DNA of 19,149 nucleotides from Planctomycetaceae bacterium UBA4732 (GTDB lineage: Bacteria; Planctomycetota; Planctomycetia; Gemmatales; Gemmataceae). Positions 9,872 to 18,300 of this stretch are shown one piece after another; the first letter of the stretch is position 1; each line of letters starts with the position of its first letter. The translations under genes were made by a program, and so were the position numbers. Where the stretch lies: contig DHJA01000149.1 of assembly GCA_002404095.1 (NCBI GenBank), positions 26,090 to 45,238 on the forward strand. Direction: 5' to 3'. The notes under the pieces were generated by a model. The model worked only from the letters and a program-made list of their open reading frames with translations, ran no database searches and was not told the origin of the DNA.

Positions 9872-10045
9872 AACCTCGTAACCTCGTTCCCAAACTCCGT
9901 TTGGGAACGCACTTCGGGAAACTCTGTTTCCCGTCCGGGAGCAGGCGAGGACCGCATCCTGACGCGAAACGGAGTTTCGCGGACGGCATTCCCAAACGGA
10001 GTTTGGGAACGAGAGAAAGAACCACCAGGCGCGGGCGGTCAGCAT
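9866..10045 (-). pseudogene. Relict DUF58 start running through the hairpin element
   Basis: In copy B the old ATG (10045) still reads the DUF58 N-terminus MLTARAWWF. It then runs into the inserted hairpins, giving repeated peptides such as FPNSVWE and FPNGVWE, and stops at the TGA (9866-9868) that lies in copy A. The frame is 59 codons plus stop. I read it as a by-product of the duplication, not as a working gene. Confidence 0.6.
9872..10018. repeat. Composite element of four mini-hairpins
   Basis: Four perfect or near-perfect hairpins with 3-base loops: 9885-9909 (11-bp stem), 9915-9933 (8 bp), 9964-9980 (7 bp) and 9989-10009 (9 bp). All share the core AAAC-TCC/TCT-GTTT or its reverse complement. 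The first two face one way and the last two the other, so the whole block is itself an inverted repeat. No transposase is encoded. A single-hairpin relative lies at 18544-18575. This is the pattern of a non-autonomous REP- or MITE-like repeat. Confidence 0.85.
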
Positions 10046-10066
10046 GACGGCAATCGCACCTCACTT
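10019..10066. repeat. 48-bp direct repeat, copy B (overlaps the end of the cytochrome gene)
   Basis: Second copy of 9824-9871. It carries the last K codon and TGA stop of the gene at 10061-13138 and a dead copy of the DUF58 start codon and first 9 codons. If copy B shows the original junction, the DUF58 ATG once began about 15 bases after this stop, a tight operon spacing. Confidence 0.95.
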
Positions 10067-13000
10067 GAGCGAACGAAGGAACGCGATCAGATCGCGCAAC
10101 TCGTCGCGGTTCATCTTACCTTCCAATCCCTGCGGCATGATCGACTGACGGCCCGGCGCGATGGATTCGACGGCCGAACGCGCCACGCGGATTTCCATGC
10201 GCTCGGCCGTCTTGAGGTAAACCGCGTCGGCCGTCTCGCGCGCCAGCAGCCCCGTGAAGGCCCGGCCTTCTTTCGTCTGGACGATGTATGTCTCGTAGCC
10301 GCGGACGATGGTGGCGCTGGGATAAATGACGGATTCGAGTAGATCAACGGGCGCCCGGATCGAGCTAATCTTGCTCAACTCCGGGCCGACGCGACCGCCT
10401 TGGCCTTTGACCGTGTGGCAGGTAGAGCAGACCGTGCGGGCGCCAAAGAAGATCGCGCGGCCCTTGTCGGCGTCGCCGCCGTTCAAGAGACTTTGAAGAT
10501 CGGTGAGATGTTTCTTTTGCTCTTCAGCGCCCACGTCGATCCTTTTAAGCAGGGCGGTCGCCGCCTCGCGCACATCGACGGGATAGTTGCGCATAGCGTT
10601 CCGTAGGGCGCCTGGCGACAGGCTGGTCAGGCCCGGAGAATGTTCCAAGTTCGCCAGCAACACTTTGCCGACATTCGCGGCGCCGGATTGCTCGAAGGCC
10701 GCCACGAGGCGACCCGTCTCCAGCGGCCCGGCCTCCGCAACGCGGTGTGCAAGCGTTTGAAGCTGGGCGCTGGTCAACGGCGCCTGAGCCAGCACGTCGG
10801 CCGCGGCGAGACGGAGCAGCGGCGGCTGGTCTTCACTGAGGCAGCCGCAGAGAAATTGGAACGGCTCCGTTTCGACCTGTTTGAGTTGCGGCGCCGCCGC
10901 GGCGAACGCCGCGACGCGCAGATCCTTGGGCCGGGACGGGTCGGCCGCCAACTTGAGCAGCGGCTGCGTGAACTCGGCTACCTTGCCGACGCGAAGGCAA
11001 GCGATGGCCTGACGGACGATCCGCTCATCGCCGGAATCCAAACACCGACGCAACTCCGCCGTCCACGCGGCCGGCAGCTGGTCAAGCGGTAGCTGCGCGA
11101 TCGTTTCCAGCAGCAGCAGTCGCAAGTCGAGCGAGGTTTTTTCCGCGCGAAGCGCTTGAGCGATAAGTTCCTGCACGTCCTTTTCGGTTCCGAAGGCGGA
11201 CAACATGCCGCGCAATAGTTCCTGTCGCGCCGCGTCGGCGCTGCCTTCCTCTAACCAATTGCGGAGTAACCCGAGGGTTTGTTTCGCCCAATCGGGCCGC
11301 GACTTGACGATATGAAACGCCGCCCGCGCCGTGGCCGGATCGGCACTCGACAGTAGCGGGATAGCTTCTTCGCGCTTCAAGTCGCCGCCGGACATTTGGT
11401 CGAGAGCGATCAGCGCTCCGCGCTGCACGGCGGAACTGGAATCGGATAGTCCGCGGCGCGTCGGCTCGGGAGCGTGGATCTCGATCAGCGCGTAGATGAG
11501 GGCGTGTTCGAGCCAGCGGTCGGCGCCGCCCTCGCGCAGCGCCGCCAACAGGGCGGGAACCGCTTCCGTCTTGCCTAAGCGGCCCAGGGCCGTCGCGGCC
11601 TGGCGACGCATCGCCAAGTCCGCGTTTGATGTCAGCTTTATGAGGTCCGCCAAGGCGTCTGTATCACGATGCAGACCGGCCGCGTGAATGGCGGCCAGGC
11701 TCAGGTCGAGACCGCCGTCTTCCAACTCCGACCGAATCGCTTGCCGCGCCGCCGTTCCGTCGATGCGCGTCAGCGCCCACAGGGCGTTAAGCCTCCCCTC
11801 GCGCGGCGTTTTGTGATTCGCCAGACGCGCCGCCAACGGAGCCACGGCGACCTCGCCATTCTTCGCCAGGGACGCTAAAGCACGGTCGCGCACGGCGAAG
11901 CGCGAGTCATCCAACAGCCTTATCAGGTCCGTGTTATCCATTTTGTCCCAGGCCAATCGTAGACCGCGCGGGTCGTCGGCCTTGGGCGCGTCCTTCTTAC
12001 AGATACGGTAGACGCCGCCGGTGACGTGCGGCTTGGCGACCAGCGACGCGGGGCAGCCGATGCGGAACCAGCCGCCGGTGTCGATGACGAGCAGGCTACC
12101 GTCGGCGTCCTCGATCAGGTCGGTCGGATGAAAATCTGGATCGTCGCAGGTCAGGAAATCCTCGGTGCGGACGCGGAAGCCAGCGCCGTCGCGCTCGATG
12201 ATGTGCCGCTGAATACGGTGCGGATTGAATTGTGCCGTGAAGAAGTTGTCCTGATACTCGCCGCCGAAAGCGTCGCCGCGATAGCGGATGAAGCTGGAGA
12301 CGCCTACCCAGCCGAGGTCGCCCGTCATCGGCATCGGCTCGCCCGTCATGCGAAATTCGGGATACATCGACTCGTAATAAGGGTAAACGGCCCCTTCGAG
12401 CGCGAACAAGATTGCGTCGTGGCGCGGGGCGTTGAGGACGATGTTGGCCACGACGAGCGGTTCGCCGGCATCTGTGAAGGCGACTTCGACCGGATTGTCC
12501 ATGCCGCCGCCGCAGACGCGCTCCATGTGCGAACCGTCGGGCCGACAGCGGTAGACGGCGGCGGCGCGGCCCTTGAGGGCGAAGCCGTCGGGCTGCTGAA
12601 TGTCGTGACCATTGCGGCCGTCGCAGAAGTAGAGCATACCATCGGGGCCGAGCTGCGGGCCGTGCAAATCGGCGGCGTTGCCGGTCGAACCGAACATGCC
12701 GACGATGGCCGTCCGCCGGTGGGCGTCATCGAGTCGCCATAGGCTAGGGTAAGCCGTGGTGAACAGGGCGCCGTCATGCCAAAGGGCGCCCGACGGGAAC
12801 GTCATCTTGTCGGCAAAGACGATGGCCTTGTCAAAGCTGCCGTCGCCGTGGGCGTCCTCCAGGCGCTTGATGGAGTTGGGGAGTTGTCGGAGCAGGTCGT
12901 CGGCCTTGAGGTTCAAGCCAGCCGATTCGGTGAGAAAGAGCCGGCCCTGTTCATCGAAGCAGCCGTTCATGGGATGCTCGACGAGCGGCGGCCCCGCCAC

Positions 13001-13138
13001 GCGCTCAACGACGAAGCCGGCCGGAACCTTGAGCGGACGGTCAGCCGAGTCGGCAGGAGCCGGCGGTTCCGTGGAGGCCCACGCAAGGCAACCGAGAAGG
13101 GCGATCAGTGGCAGAAAGAGCCAACGCATTGGTGACAT
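10061..13138 (-). CDS. PVC-type secreted dehydrogenase-propeller / HEAT / c-type cytochrome, paralogue 1
   Basis: The 1025-residue product has a signal sequence (hydrophobic 6-21), so it acts outside the inner membrane. LLGC at 14-17 is a weak lipobox candidate, and cleavage after AWA (19-21) is equally possible. Residues about 35-390 form the 'membrane-bound dehydrogenase' propeller known mainly from Planctomycetes (VPAGFVVERVAGPP, HPTDLIEDADGSLLVIDTG). About 400-850 are HEAT-like repeats. The C-terminal 140 residues are the heme domain with CSTCH (C904, C907, H908) and GGRVGPEL. The substrate is unknown; sugar or polysaccharide oxidation feeding electrons to a c-heme is the usual guess. GGGAG lies 10 bases before the first ATG. 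One short propeller loop (after SLWRLDD) looks deleted relative to paralogue 2. The gene stops inside repeat copy B. Confidence 0.92.
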   Translation of the reverse strand: MSPMRWLFLPLIALLGCLAWASTEPPAPADSADRPLKVPAGFVVERVAGPPLVEHPMNGCFDEQGRLFLTESAGLNLKADDLLRQLPNSIKRLEDAHGDGSFDKAIVFADKMTFPSGALWHDGALFTTAYPSLWRLDDAHRRTAIVGMFGSTGNAADLHGPQLGPDGMLYFCDGRNGHDIQQPDGFALKGRAAAVYRCRPDGSHMERVCGGGMDNPVEVAFTDAGEPLVVANIVLNAPRHDAILFALEGAVYPYYESMYPEFRMTGEPMPMTGDLGWVGVSSFIRYRGDAFGGEYQDNFFTAQFNPHRIQRHIIERDGAGFRVRTEDFLTCDDPDFHPTDLIEDADGSLLVIDTGGWFRIGCPASLVAKPHVTGGVYRICKKDAPKADDPRGLRLAWDKMDNTDLIRLLDDSRFAVRDRALASLAKNGEVAVAPLAARLANHKTPREGRLNALWALTRIDGTAARQAIRSELEDGGLDLSLAAIHAAGLHRDTDALADLIKLTSNADLAMRRQAATALGRLGKTEAVPALLAALREGGADRWLEHALIYALIEIHAPEPTRRGLSDSSSAVQRGALIALDQMSGGDLKREEAIPLLSSADPATARAAFHIVKSRPDWAKQTLGLLRNWLEEGSADAARQELLRGMLSAFGTEKDVQELIAQALRAEKTSLDLRLLLLETIAQLPLDQLPAAWTAELRRCLDSGDERIVRQAIACLRVGKVAEFTQPLLKLAADPSRPKDLRVAAFAAAAPQLKQVETEPFQFLCGCLSEDQPPLLRLAAADVLAQAPLTSAQLQTLAHRVAEAGPLETGRLVAAFEQSGAANVGKVLLANLEHSPGLTSLSPGALRNAMRNYPVDVREAATALLKRIDVGAEEQKKHLTDLQSLLNGGDADKGRAIFFGARTVCSTCHTVKGQGGRVGPELSKISSIRAPVDLLESVIYPSATIVRGYETYIVQTKEGRAFTGLLARETADAVYLKTAERMEIRVARSAVESIAPGRQSIMPQGLEGKMNRDELRDLIAFLRSLK

Positions 13139-13227
13139 AAGGCTGTCACTCCCAAGAAAGCGAAGGGCGTACCGAAAGTCACAATACCCGCGAAGTGGCG
13201 CGGACGCAAGCAGGCGCCTCTTGCCCC

Positions 13228-13250
13228 CTCCCCCCTTGCGAGGGAGGGAG
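13228..13250. repeat. Small C/G-run hairpin, relative of the 3624-3720 repeat
   Basis: A stem of about ten pairs with one mismatch closes on a GCG loop (13238-13240). Its lead-in AGCAGGCG and the run of C match the left arm at 3610-3632. It lies in the 129-base spacer after the sulfotransferase stop and before the cytochrome gene. It may form a weak 3' hairpin, but no T run follows. Confidence 0.55.
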
Positions 13251-13267
13251 AAAGATCGAAGGGCGCA

Positions 13268-14395
13268 TTACACGCTCTCGCCCTTGCCATACCCATACCG
13301 CTCGATGACCTCCCCCCAACGCTTCGTAATCTCCGCCCGCAGTTCCGGCGTCAACGACGGATAGCGATTCGTCTGATAGCCCGCATGTTCAGCCAGATAT
13401 TTCCTCATCCGCGGCAGCGCTTCCTCGAAGCCGCCGAGTTGCAGGCGCTCGTACAACAGATGCATTTGCCCTTCCGGATCACGGATCAAATCTTCGTAGC
13501 GCATTTCGTGGAATCGTTCCGGGGCCGTGAGTTTCTTAGCTTGTTCCAACCGCTCATAAAGGTGTTGGAAGGTCCGAAAAATGTAATCTTCAAGACCGGT
13601 GAAGGTCGGCCTTTGGAAGCCGTGTTTCTTGTACAGCGCCTTCCATAGGTTCACCGTGGATGGGAAAACGACATAGGGGTCGCGGACAATGTGGACGAAG
13701 CGAGCGTCGGGGAACAGTTCCAGCAGCGTCGGAATGCGGCAGCTGTGCGTCGGCGACTTGAGGATAAGGCGGCCGGGATTTTTGACTATTAAGCTACGCA
13801 AAAAGTGGAGAAAGGCCCGCTTCCAGCCAGCGAGGGCGCGCGGGGACATATGTTCCAGGTCGAAGGCGTCTTGGTCCTGCGGCGCGTGGTTGGGAAAGGC
13901 GATGGTCGTATAGGGCGACGGTTGGCCGAGGAGACACAGGGCGAATTCGTCTTCCTGCGGCTTGTCCCAGCCGAATTCCATGTTGTCCATCGGCCGCCGC
14001 GACGGCGCCATGAACCAGCCAACTCGCGGAATAATCCGTTCGGTGAGAAGAAAGTGGTGCGGCGCCATGCACTGGTAATTGTTGGGGAAGGTATGCCGTG
14101 GATCGAGGATAAGCAGCTCGTGGAGGAGAGTGGTGCCCGTGCGCCAGTGGCCGACGATGAACAACGGCGCCTGAGAGAAGGGCGTGCAGGCGATACGGCC
14201 GCCGAAGCAAGCGTCCGACAGAACACGCATCAGGCTATTGAAAACACTGGCGGCGCAGGTGACGGCGGCAATGTACAAGTAAGAGGGTTGGACGGCGAAG
14301 TGATTGCGGACGAGAAGGCGCATCCAGGCGAACAAATCGCCGCCGTGCCAGAGGCGCGGAGACCATTCTTGTTGGCGCTTGCGGGCGGTCGTCAT
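13268..14395 (-). CDS. Sulfotransferase family protein
   Basis: Family members move a sulfonate group from PAPS to a hydroxyl or amine of a carbohydrate, lipid or peptide. The 375-residue product shows the 5'-phosphosulfate loop IVGHWRTGTTL (80-90), KSPTH (213-217) and the 3'-phosphate motif HIVRDPYVVFPST (235-247). The N-terminal 70 residues have a hydrophobic stretch (about 38-55) that may touch the membrane. The overall pattern fits the Sulfotransferase_3-like group, which is numerous in Planctomycetes. The ribosome binding site before the ATG is weak, so the start is less certain. The gene precedes the cytochrome gene by 129 bases on the same strand; co-transcription is possible but broken by a hairpin. 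The acceptor cannot be read from the sequence. Confidence 0.9.
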   Translation of the reverse strand: MTTARKRQQEWSPRLWHGGDLFAWMRLLVRNHFAVQPSYLYIAAVTCAASVFNSLMRVLSDACFGGRIACTPFSQAPLFIVGHWRTGTTLLHELLILDPRHTFPNNYQCMAPHHFLLTERIIPRVGWFMAPSRRPMDNMEFGWDKPQEDEFALCLLGQPSPYTTIAFPNHAPQDQDAFDLEHMSPRALAGWKRAFLHFLRSLIVKNPGRLILKSPTHSCRIPTLLELFPDARFVHIVRDPYVVFPSTVNLWKALYKKHGFQRPTFTGLEDYIFRTFQHLYERLEQAKKLTAPERFHEMRYEDLIRDPEGQMHLLYERLQLGGFEEALPRMRKYLAEHAGYQTNRYPSLTPELRAEITKRWGEVIERYGYGKGESV

Positions 14396-14477
14396 TGGCG
14401 GTTACTCGGCGGACGGATCAAGCCTTCATTCTGGCAAAGCGGGGAGGAGCGACAAGGCCATTTTCTTACGGCAAGAC

Positions 14478-14508
14478 TTGACTGACGTGGCTGCGCAAGG
14501 CGTAGAAT
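14478..14508 (+). promoter_or_regulatory. Possible sigma70-type promoter of the tRNA gene
   Basis: TTGACT (14478-14483) and TAGAAT (14503-14508) resemble -35 and -10 boxes with a 19-base spacer, at the long end of the allowed range. Transcription would begin near 14515, about 57 bases before the tRNA. A stem-loop lies in that short leader. Confidence 0.4.
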
Positions 14509-14517
14509 GAAAGAGAG

Positions 14518-14563
14518 GAGCCGCTTGTTCTTGCCGAGCTAGCGCGGCGCGGACAAGCGGCTC
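14518..14563. repeat. Inverted repeat in the tRNA leader
   Basis: Arms 14518-14528 and 14553-14563 are perfectly complementary over 11 bp (GAGCCGCTTGT), with the intervening bases partly able to extend the stem. It ends 8 bases before the tRNA. No T run follows on the plus strand, so it is more likely a leader structure for tRNA 5' processing than a terminator. Confidence 0.65.
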
Positions 14564-14571
14564 TCACTAGG

Positions 14572-14643
14572 CGCGGCGTGGAGCAGTGGCAGCTCGCCAG
14601 GCTCATAACCTGGAGGTCGTAGGTTCAAATCCTGCCGTCGCAT
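14572..14643 (+). tRNA. tRNA-fMet (initiator), anticodon CAT
   Basis: All four arms fold: acceptor 14572-14578 with 14636-14642, D stem 14581-14584 with 14592-14595, anticodon stem 14597-14601 with 14609-14613 around CTCATAA (anticodon 14604-14606), and T stem 14619-14623 with 14631-14635 around TTCAAAT. Initiator marks are the unpaired C1:A72, which formylase reads and which blocks EF-Tu, and the A11:U24 pair. One usual mark is changed: pair 29:41 is A:U where most bacteria have G:C; 30:40 and 31:39 are G:C as usual. The discriminator would be U (14643) and CCA is not encoded, so it must be added after transcription. Confidence 0.93.
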
Positions 14644-14650
14644 TGATGTT

Positions 14651-14693
14651 GAGCGGGCCGGTAAGCTATGGGCTTACCAGCCTGCTCCTTTTT
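14651..14693 (+). terminator. Intrinsic terminator after tRNA-fMet
   Basis: An inner 7-bp stem (GGTAAGC 14660-14666 with 14672-14678) is extended by GAGCGGGC (14651-14658) against GCCTGCTC (14680-14687) with one mismatch. Five T follow at 14689-14693. It begins 8 bases after the tRNA, so the tRNA is a single-gene transcript. Confidence 0.85.
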
Positions 14694-14796
14694 GCCTTCT
14701 GGGCGAAACCGGGCGGCGCCGTCGGGTTCTCTCCAATGTCCTCCTCTTGACTTTCTGCTCCGAAAGTCCGATCCCGTAACGGGGGAGGATTCGATC

Positions 14797-14964
14797 ATGG
14801 CGGATCACGCCGCCCTTTTGGGCGCCAGCAAAGCACAATCCACGCTCCTGGTCCTATTCATTCCGAGCCGGGACCGTACGGAAGGCCGCCAGGGCGCCGT
14901 GGGCTTCGTCATCGACCGGGATTATCTGGAGATCGCCTTCCCACTGACCGAAGGGCAGAGTTAA
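14797..14964 (+). pseudogene. Small decayed gene, apparently internally deleted
   Basis: The 55-codon frame has a good start: GGGGGAGG ends about 8 bases before the ATG, and a 7-bp hairpin lies just upstream (14749-14768). The front half reads QSTLLVLFIPSRDR and the back half QGAVGFVIDRDYLEI. As I recall them, planctomycete proteins of about 120-150 residues start with a similar LVLFIPS-DR strand and end with a similar GxVGxVI-xxYxxI strand, with a conserved middle. Here the two ends are joined directly, so the middle seems lost. This rests on memory of the family. If wrong, it is simply a small protein of unknown function. The next broken gene begins 5 bases later. Confidence 0.5.
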
Positions 14965-14969
14965 TTGTC

Positions 14970-15309
14970 ATGGCCAAGAACATCCGGCGGATCGCGGAAT
15001 TGCTAGGGGGCTGATGTCGTAACGGAAGTGCCGGACATCGGCGGCGGAACCTGGGGGGCGGCCCGGTTGGCGGAGATCGTGCAGGCGCTTCAGGGGCGGT
15101 TGGAACCGGGGCGGGGGCAAAGACCGGGGCGGCCGACTGATGCGACCTGGGTGCATCGCGCCAAGATCCCCATGAATGAGGCGACTGCCCAGAAAATCGC
15201 TCGACTGGCCGAACGCGCCAGCCGGGAGGGGCGTAAAGTAAGCACCATGCAGATGGCGGCGCAGCTGCTGGAAGAAGCTGTGGCGAGCATCCCGGACGCC
15301 GAGGGGTAG
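14970..15309 (+). pseudogene. Small RHH-like protein gene with a frameshift in a G run
   Basis: From the ATG at 14970 the frame reads MAKNIRRIAELLGG and stops at 15012-15014. One base further on, the other frame reads on smoothly as GADVVTEVPDIGGG and stays open to the TAG at 15309. Removing one G from the five at 15006-15010 would give a continuous protein of 112 residues. Its C-terminal half (KIPMNEATAQKIARLAERA, then VSTMQMAAQLLEEAV) has the strand-helix-helix look of a ribbon-helix-helix domain, after a basic RPGRPTD segment. I read it as a frameshifted, antitoxin- or regulator-like gene paired with the broken gene just before it. An assembly error in the homopolymer would also explain it. 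The second part could be translated alone from GTG 15028. Confidence 0.65.
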
Positions 15310-15373
15310 GGTGTTGCTGGATCGCTTTATGGATCAAAAAGCGAGTGCTTTCGAGCATTCCGAAGGAGCCGGC

Positions 15374-18300
15374 ATGTCCAAGCTCGCTTTCCCCATCGTT
15401 AGACCACTTCGCCTGAAGGCGGCGTTTCTCTGCCTGCTTGCCCTGGCCTGCGTAAGCATCCTCTGCCAAAGCGATGCGGCCGACTCGCCCGGGCCGACGA
15501 GTGAAGCGGAATTGCCCTTCAAAGTGCCGCCGGGCTTTGTCGCCGAGTTGGTCGCCGGACCTCCGCTGGTGGAATTCCCAATGTTCGCCTGTTTCGACGA
15601 CCGCGGCCGTCTGTACGTTGTCGATTCGGCGGGCGTTAACGAGTTGCCCGATGAACTCAGTAAAAACCCGCCGCACCGCATCCGCTTACTCGAAGACGCG
15701 AAAGGCGACGGCCGTTTCGACAAGAGTACCGTATTCGCGAACAAGCTGACCTATCCGCAAGGCGTACTGTGGCATGACGGAGCAGTGTACACGGCCTCGC
15801 CGCCCAGCCTCTGGCGACTTGAGGATACCAAGGGGACGGGCGTCGCCGACCAACGGCAAGAGCTGCTCACCGGTTTCACGTTCACCAAGTGGGCTGACGA
15901 CCTCCACGGCCCTTTCCTTGGCCCCGACGGCCGTATTTACTGGACGAGCGGCCGCTACCCCCACGCGGTCAAGCGGCCCGGCGGCGAAGTCCTCGTCAAA
16001 GGGAATGGGCCGCGCATCCTCCGCTGCCGGCCTGACGGCGGCGACGTGGAGGTCTTTTGCAACGGCATCGGCAACCCGGTGGAAGTCGCCTTCACGGAGG
16101 AGGGAGAGGCGTTTGCCGCCGGGACGTTCGCCAACCGCGGTAGGGACCGTGACGATGCCATCCTGCACGCCGTGGCCGGCGGGGTCTACCCAATCCTGGA
16201 TCGCGATGTTAGGACGCTCGAAGGAATGCGGCACACGGGAGAGCCGTTGCCGGTGCTCGTCCACTTCGGCGTCGTGGCGCCTTGCGGACTGATGCGTTAT
16301 CGCGGCGACGCCCTTGGCTCTGAGTACCGCGACAACCTATTCTCGGCCCTGTTTGGCGCGCGGGCCGTGCGGCGCCACATCCTCAAGCGCGACGGCTCTA
16401 CGTTTCAGGCGGTTACGGAAGACTTCCTTGTCGCGCGCGCGGATGATTTTCACCCCACGGACGTATTGGAGGACGCCGACGGCAGCCTTCTGGTCGTGGA
16501 TACGGGCAACTGGTACAACCTGTGTCCCAGCTCGCAGGTAGGCAAGACTCCGGTCAAGGGAGGCGTCTATCGCATCCGGCGCAAGGAAGCCGTTCCGGTC
16601 AATGACCCGCGCGGCTTGGCGCTGGCGTGGAACAAGCTCGCGGCCGGCGAATTGGTTCGCTTGCTCGACGACGACCGCTTTGCCGTTCAGGATCGGGCCG
16701 TCGAGCAACTGGCCAAGTCGGGGGCCGGGGCGTTGGCCTCGCTCAAGGAAACGGTCGCGGAGGGCGCTGCGCCGCGCGGCCGGCGCAACGCGGTTTGGGC
16801 CTTGACTCGCATTGATGAGAATGAAGCCCGTGCCACCGTCCGTCTCGCCTTGGCCGACAAAGACGCCAGTGTGCGTCAAGCGGCCGTTCATTGCGCCGGG
16901 CTTCACCGCGACGGCGCGGCCTTGCCGCGCTTGCTTGAACTGCTTAAGAGCGATGCGCCGCCGCTGCGCCGCGAGGCGGCCGCGGCCCTGGGGCGCCTGA
17001 AAAACAAGACGTCGGCGCCGGCCCTCTTGGAGGCTCTGGCCGACGGGCCAGACCGCTTCCTCGAACACGCACTGATTTTCAGCTTGATCGAGATTACCGA
17101 CCGTGACTCCTTGGTGCAGGCGCTCAAGGATTCCCGAGCGGTCGTCCGTCGCGGCGCCTTGATCGCGCTCGATCAAATGGACGGCGGCAACCTGACGCGG
17201 GAAATGGTCGCCCCCTTGCTCGACCCCGCCGCGCCGATCCTGCGTGATGAAGCGATGAAACTCCTGGCCACCCATCCGGAATGGTCCAAAGGGTTCAACG
17301 ATGTCTTTCGCCGCTGGCTATTGGACGACAATTTAGAGGGCCAAAGTCCTGAAGAGTTGCGCCGGCTGCTGTTGGCCTATTGCAAAGACGCGGCCCTACA
17401 AGACCTGATCGCGCGGGCGCTGCGACGCGACAAATTGCCGGCGGACACACGGTTGCTGCTTCTGGAAACGATCGCCCAGGCGCCGCTCGATAAGCCGCCT
17501 CTCACTTGGGTCGTGGAATTGCGATGGGCCTTGGAGGATAAAGACGAACGAGTCGTGCGCCAGGCCGTGGCCGACCTACGCACCGCGGGCGTCGCCGATT
17601 TTGACGCCGCCTTGTTGCGCCTGGCGTCGCAAGAGGCGCGTCCCACACAACTGCGCGTGGAAGCACTTGCCGCCGCCGCGCCGCGCATTACCCACCTGGA
17701 TAAGGCCCATTTTAATTTCCTGACGAAGTGCCTGGACAAGGACCAACCACCGCTCTTGCGACTGGCGGCGGCCGGCGCCCTTGGACAGGCCGGACTCAGC
17801 GAAAACCAGCTGCGCGCCTTGTCGGCGGCGATTGCCGTGGCCGGCCCCTTGGAGACGCCCAAACTCCTTCCGGCCTACGAAAAGAGCGCGAACGCCGAAG
17901 TGGGTGAGCAGGTGCTAGACGCCCTGACCAAGTCGCCAGGTCTGACAAGTCTGACGCCCGACCTCCTGACAAGGACGTTGAAGGGTTATCCCGAGAAGGT
18001 GCGCCAGACGGCGGCCGGCTTGTGCAAGAAGTTGGCCGTGAACGGTGAGAAGCAAACGGCCCGGCTGGCCGAGTTGAAACCGCTGCTGGGCAAGGGAGAC
18101 GCCCTCCAAGGCCGCGAACTGTTTTTCGGCAAGAAGGCGACCTGTTCCACCTGCCATTCCGTCCAATCGCAAGGCGGGCGGATCGGCCCCGACCTCAGTC
18201 ACATTGCCGCCAGCCGCAGCGGCCCCGACCTGCTGGAAGCGGTCGTCTTTCCCAGCGCCAGTTTCGCCCGCGGCTACGAGCCGTTTACGATCACCCTGCA

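Noticed and set aside
9872..10018. CRISPR-like array because of the repeated hairpins.
   Set aside because: The units alternate in orientation, differ in stem length, lack regular spacers and there are no cas genes.
12026..12742. Long plus-strand open frame opposite cytochrome paralogue 1.
   Set aside because: Antisense shadow with no motif; the minus-strand frame carries the propeller and heme domains.
13805..14485. Plus-strand open frame opposite the sulfotransferase.
   Set aside because: The sulfotransferase motifs on the minus strand are unambiguous; this is a shadow frame.
14908..15676. Minus-strand open frame spanning the decayed gene pair and the start of paralogue 2.
   Set aside because: It overlaps well-supported plus-strand coding sequence and has no recognisable domain.
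16337..17275. Minus-strand open frame of about 310 codons opposite paralogue 2.
   Set aside because: Antisense shadow; codon pattern and protein motifs support the plus-strand gene.
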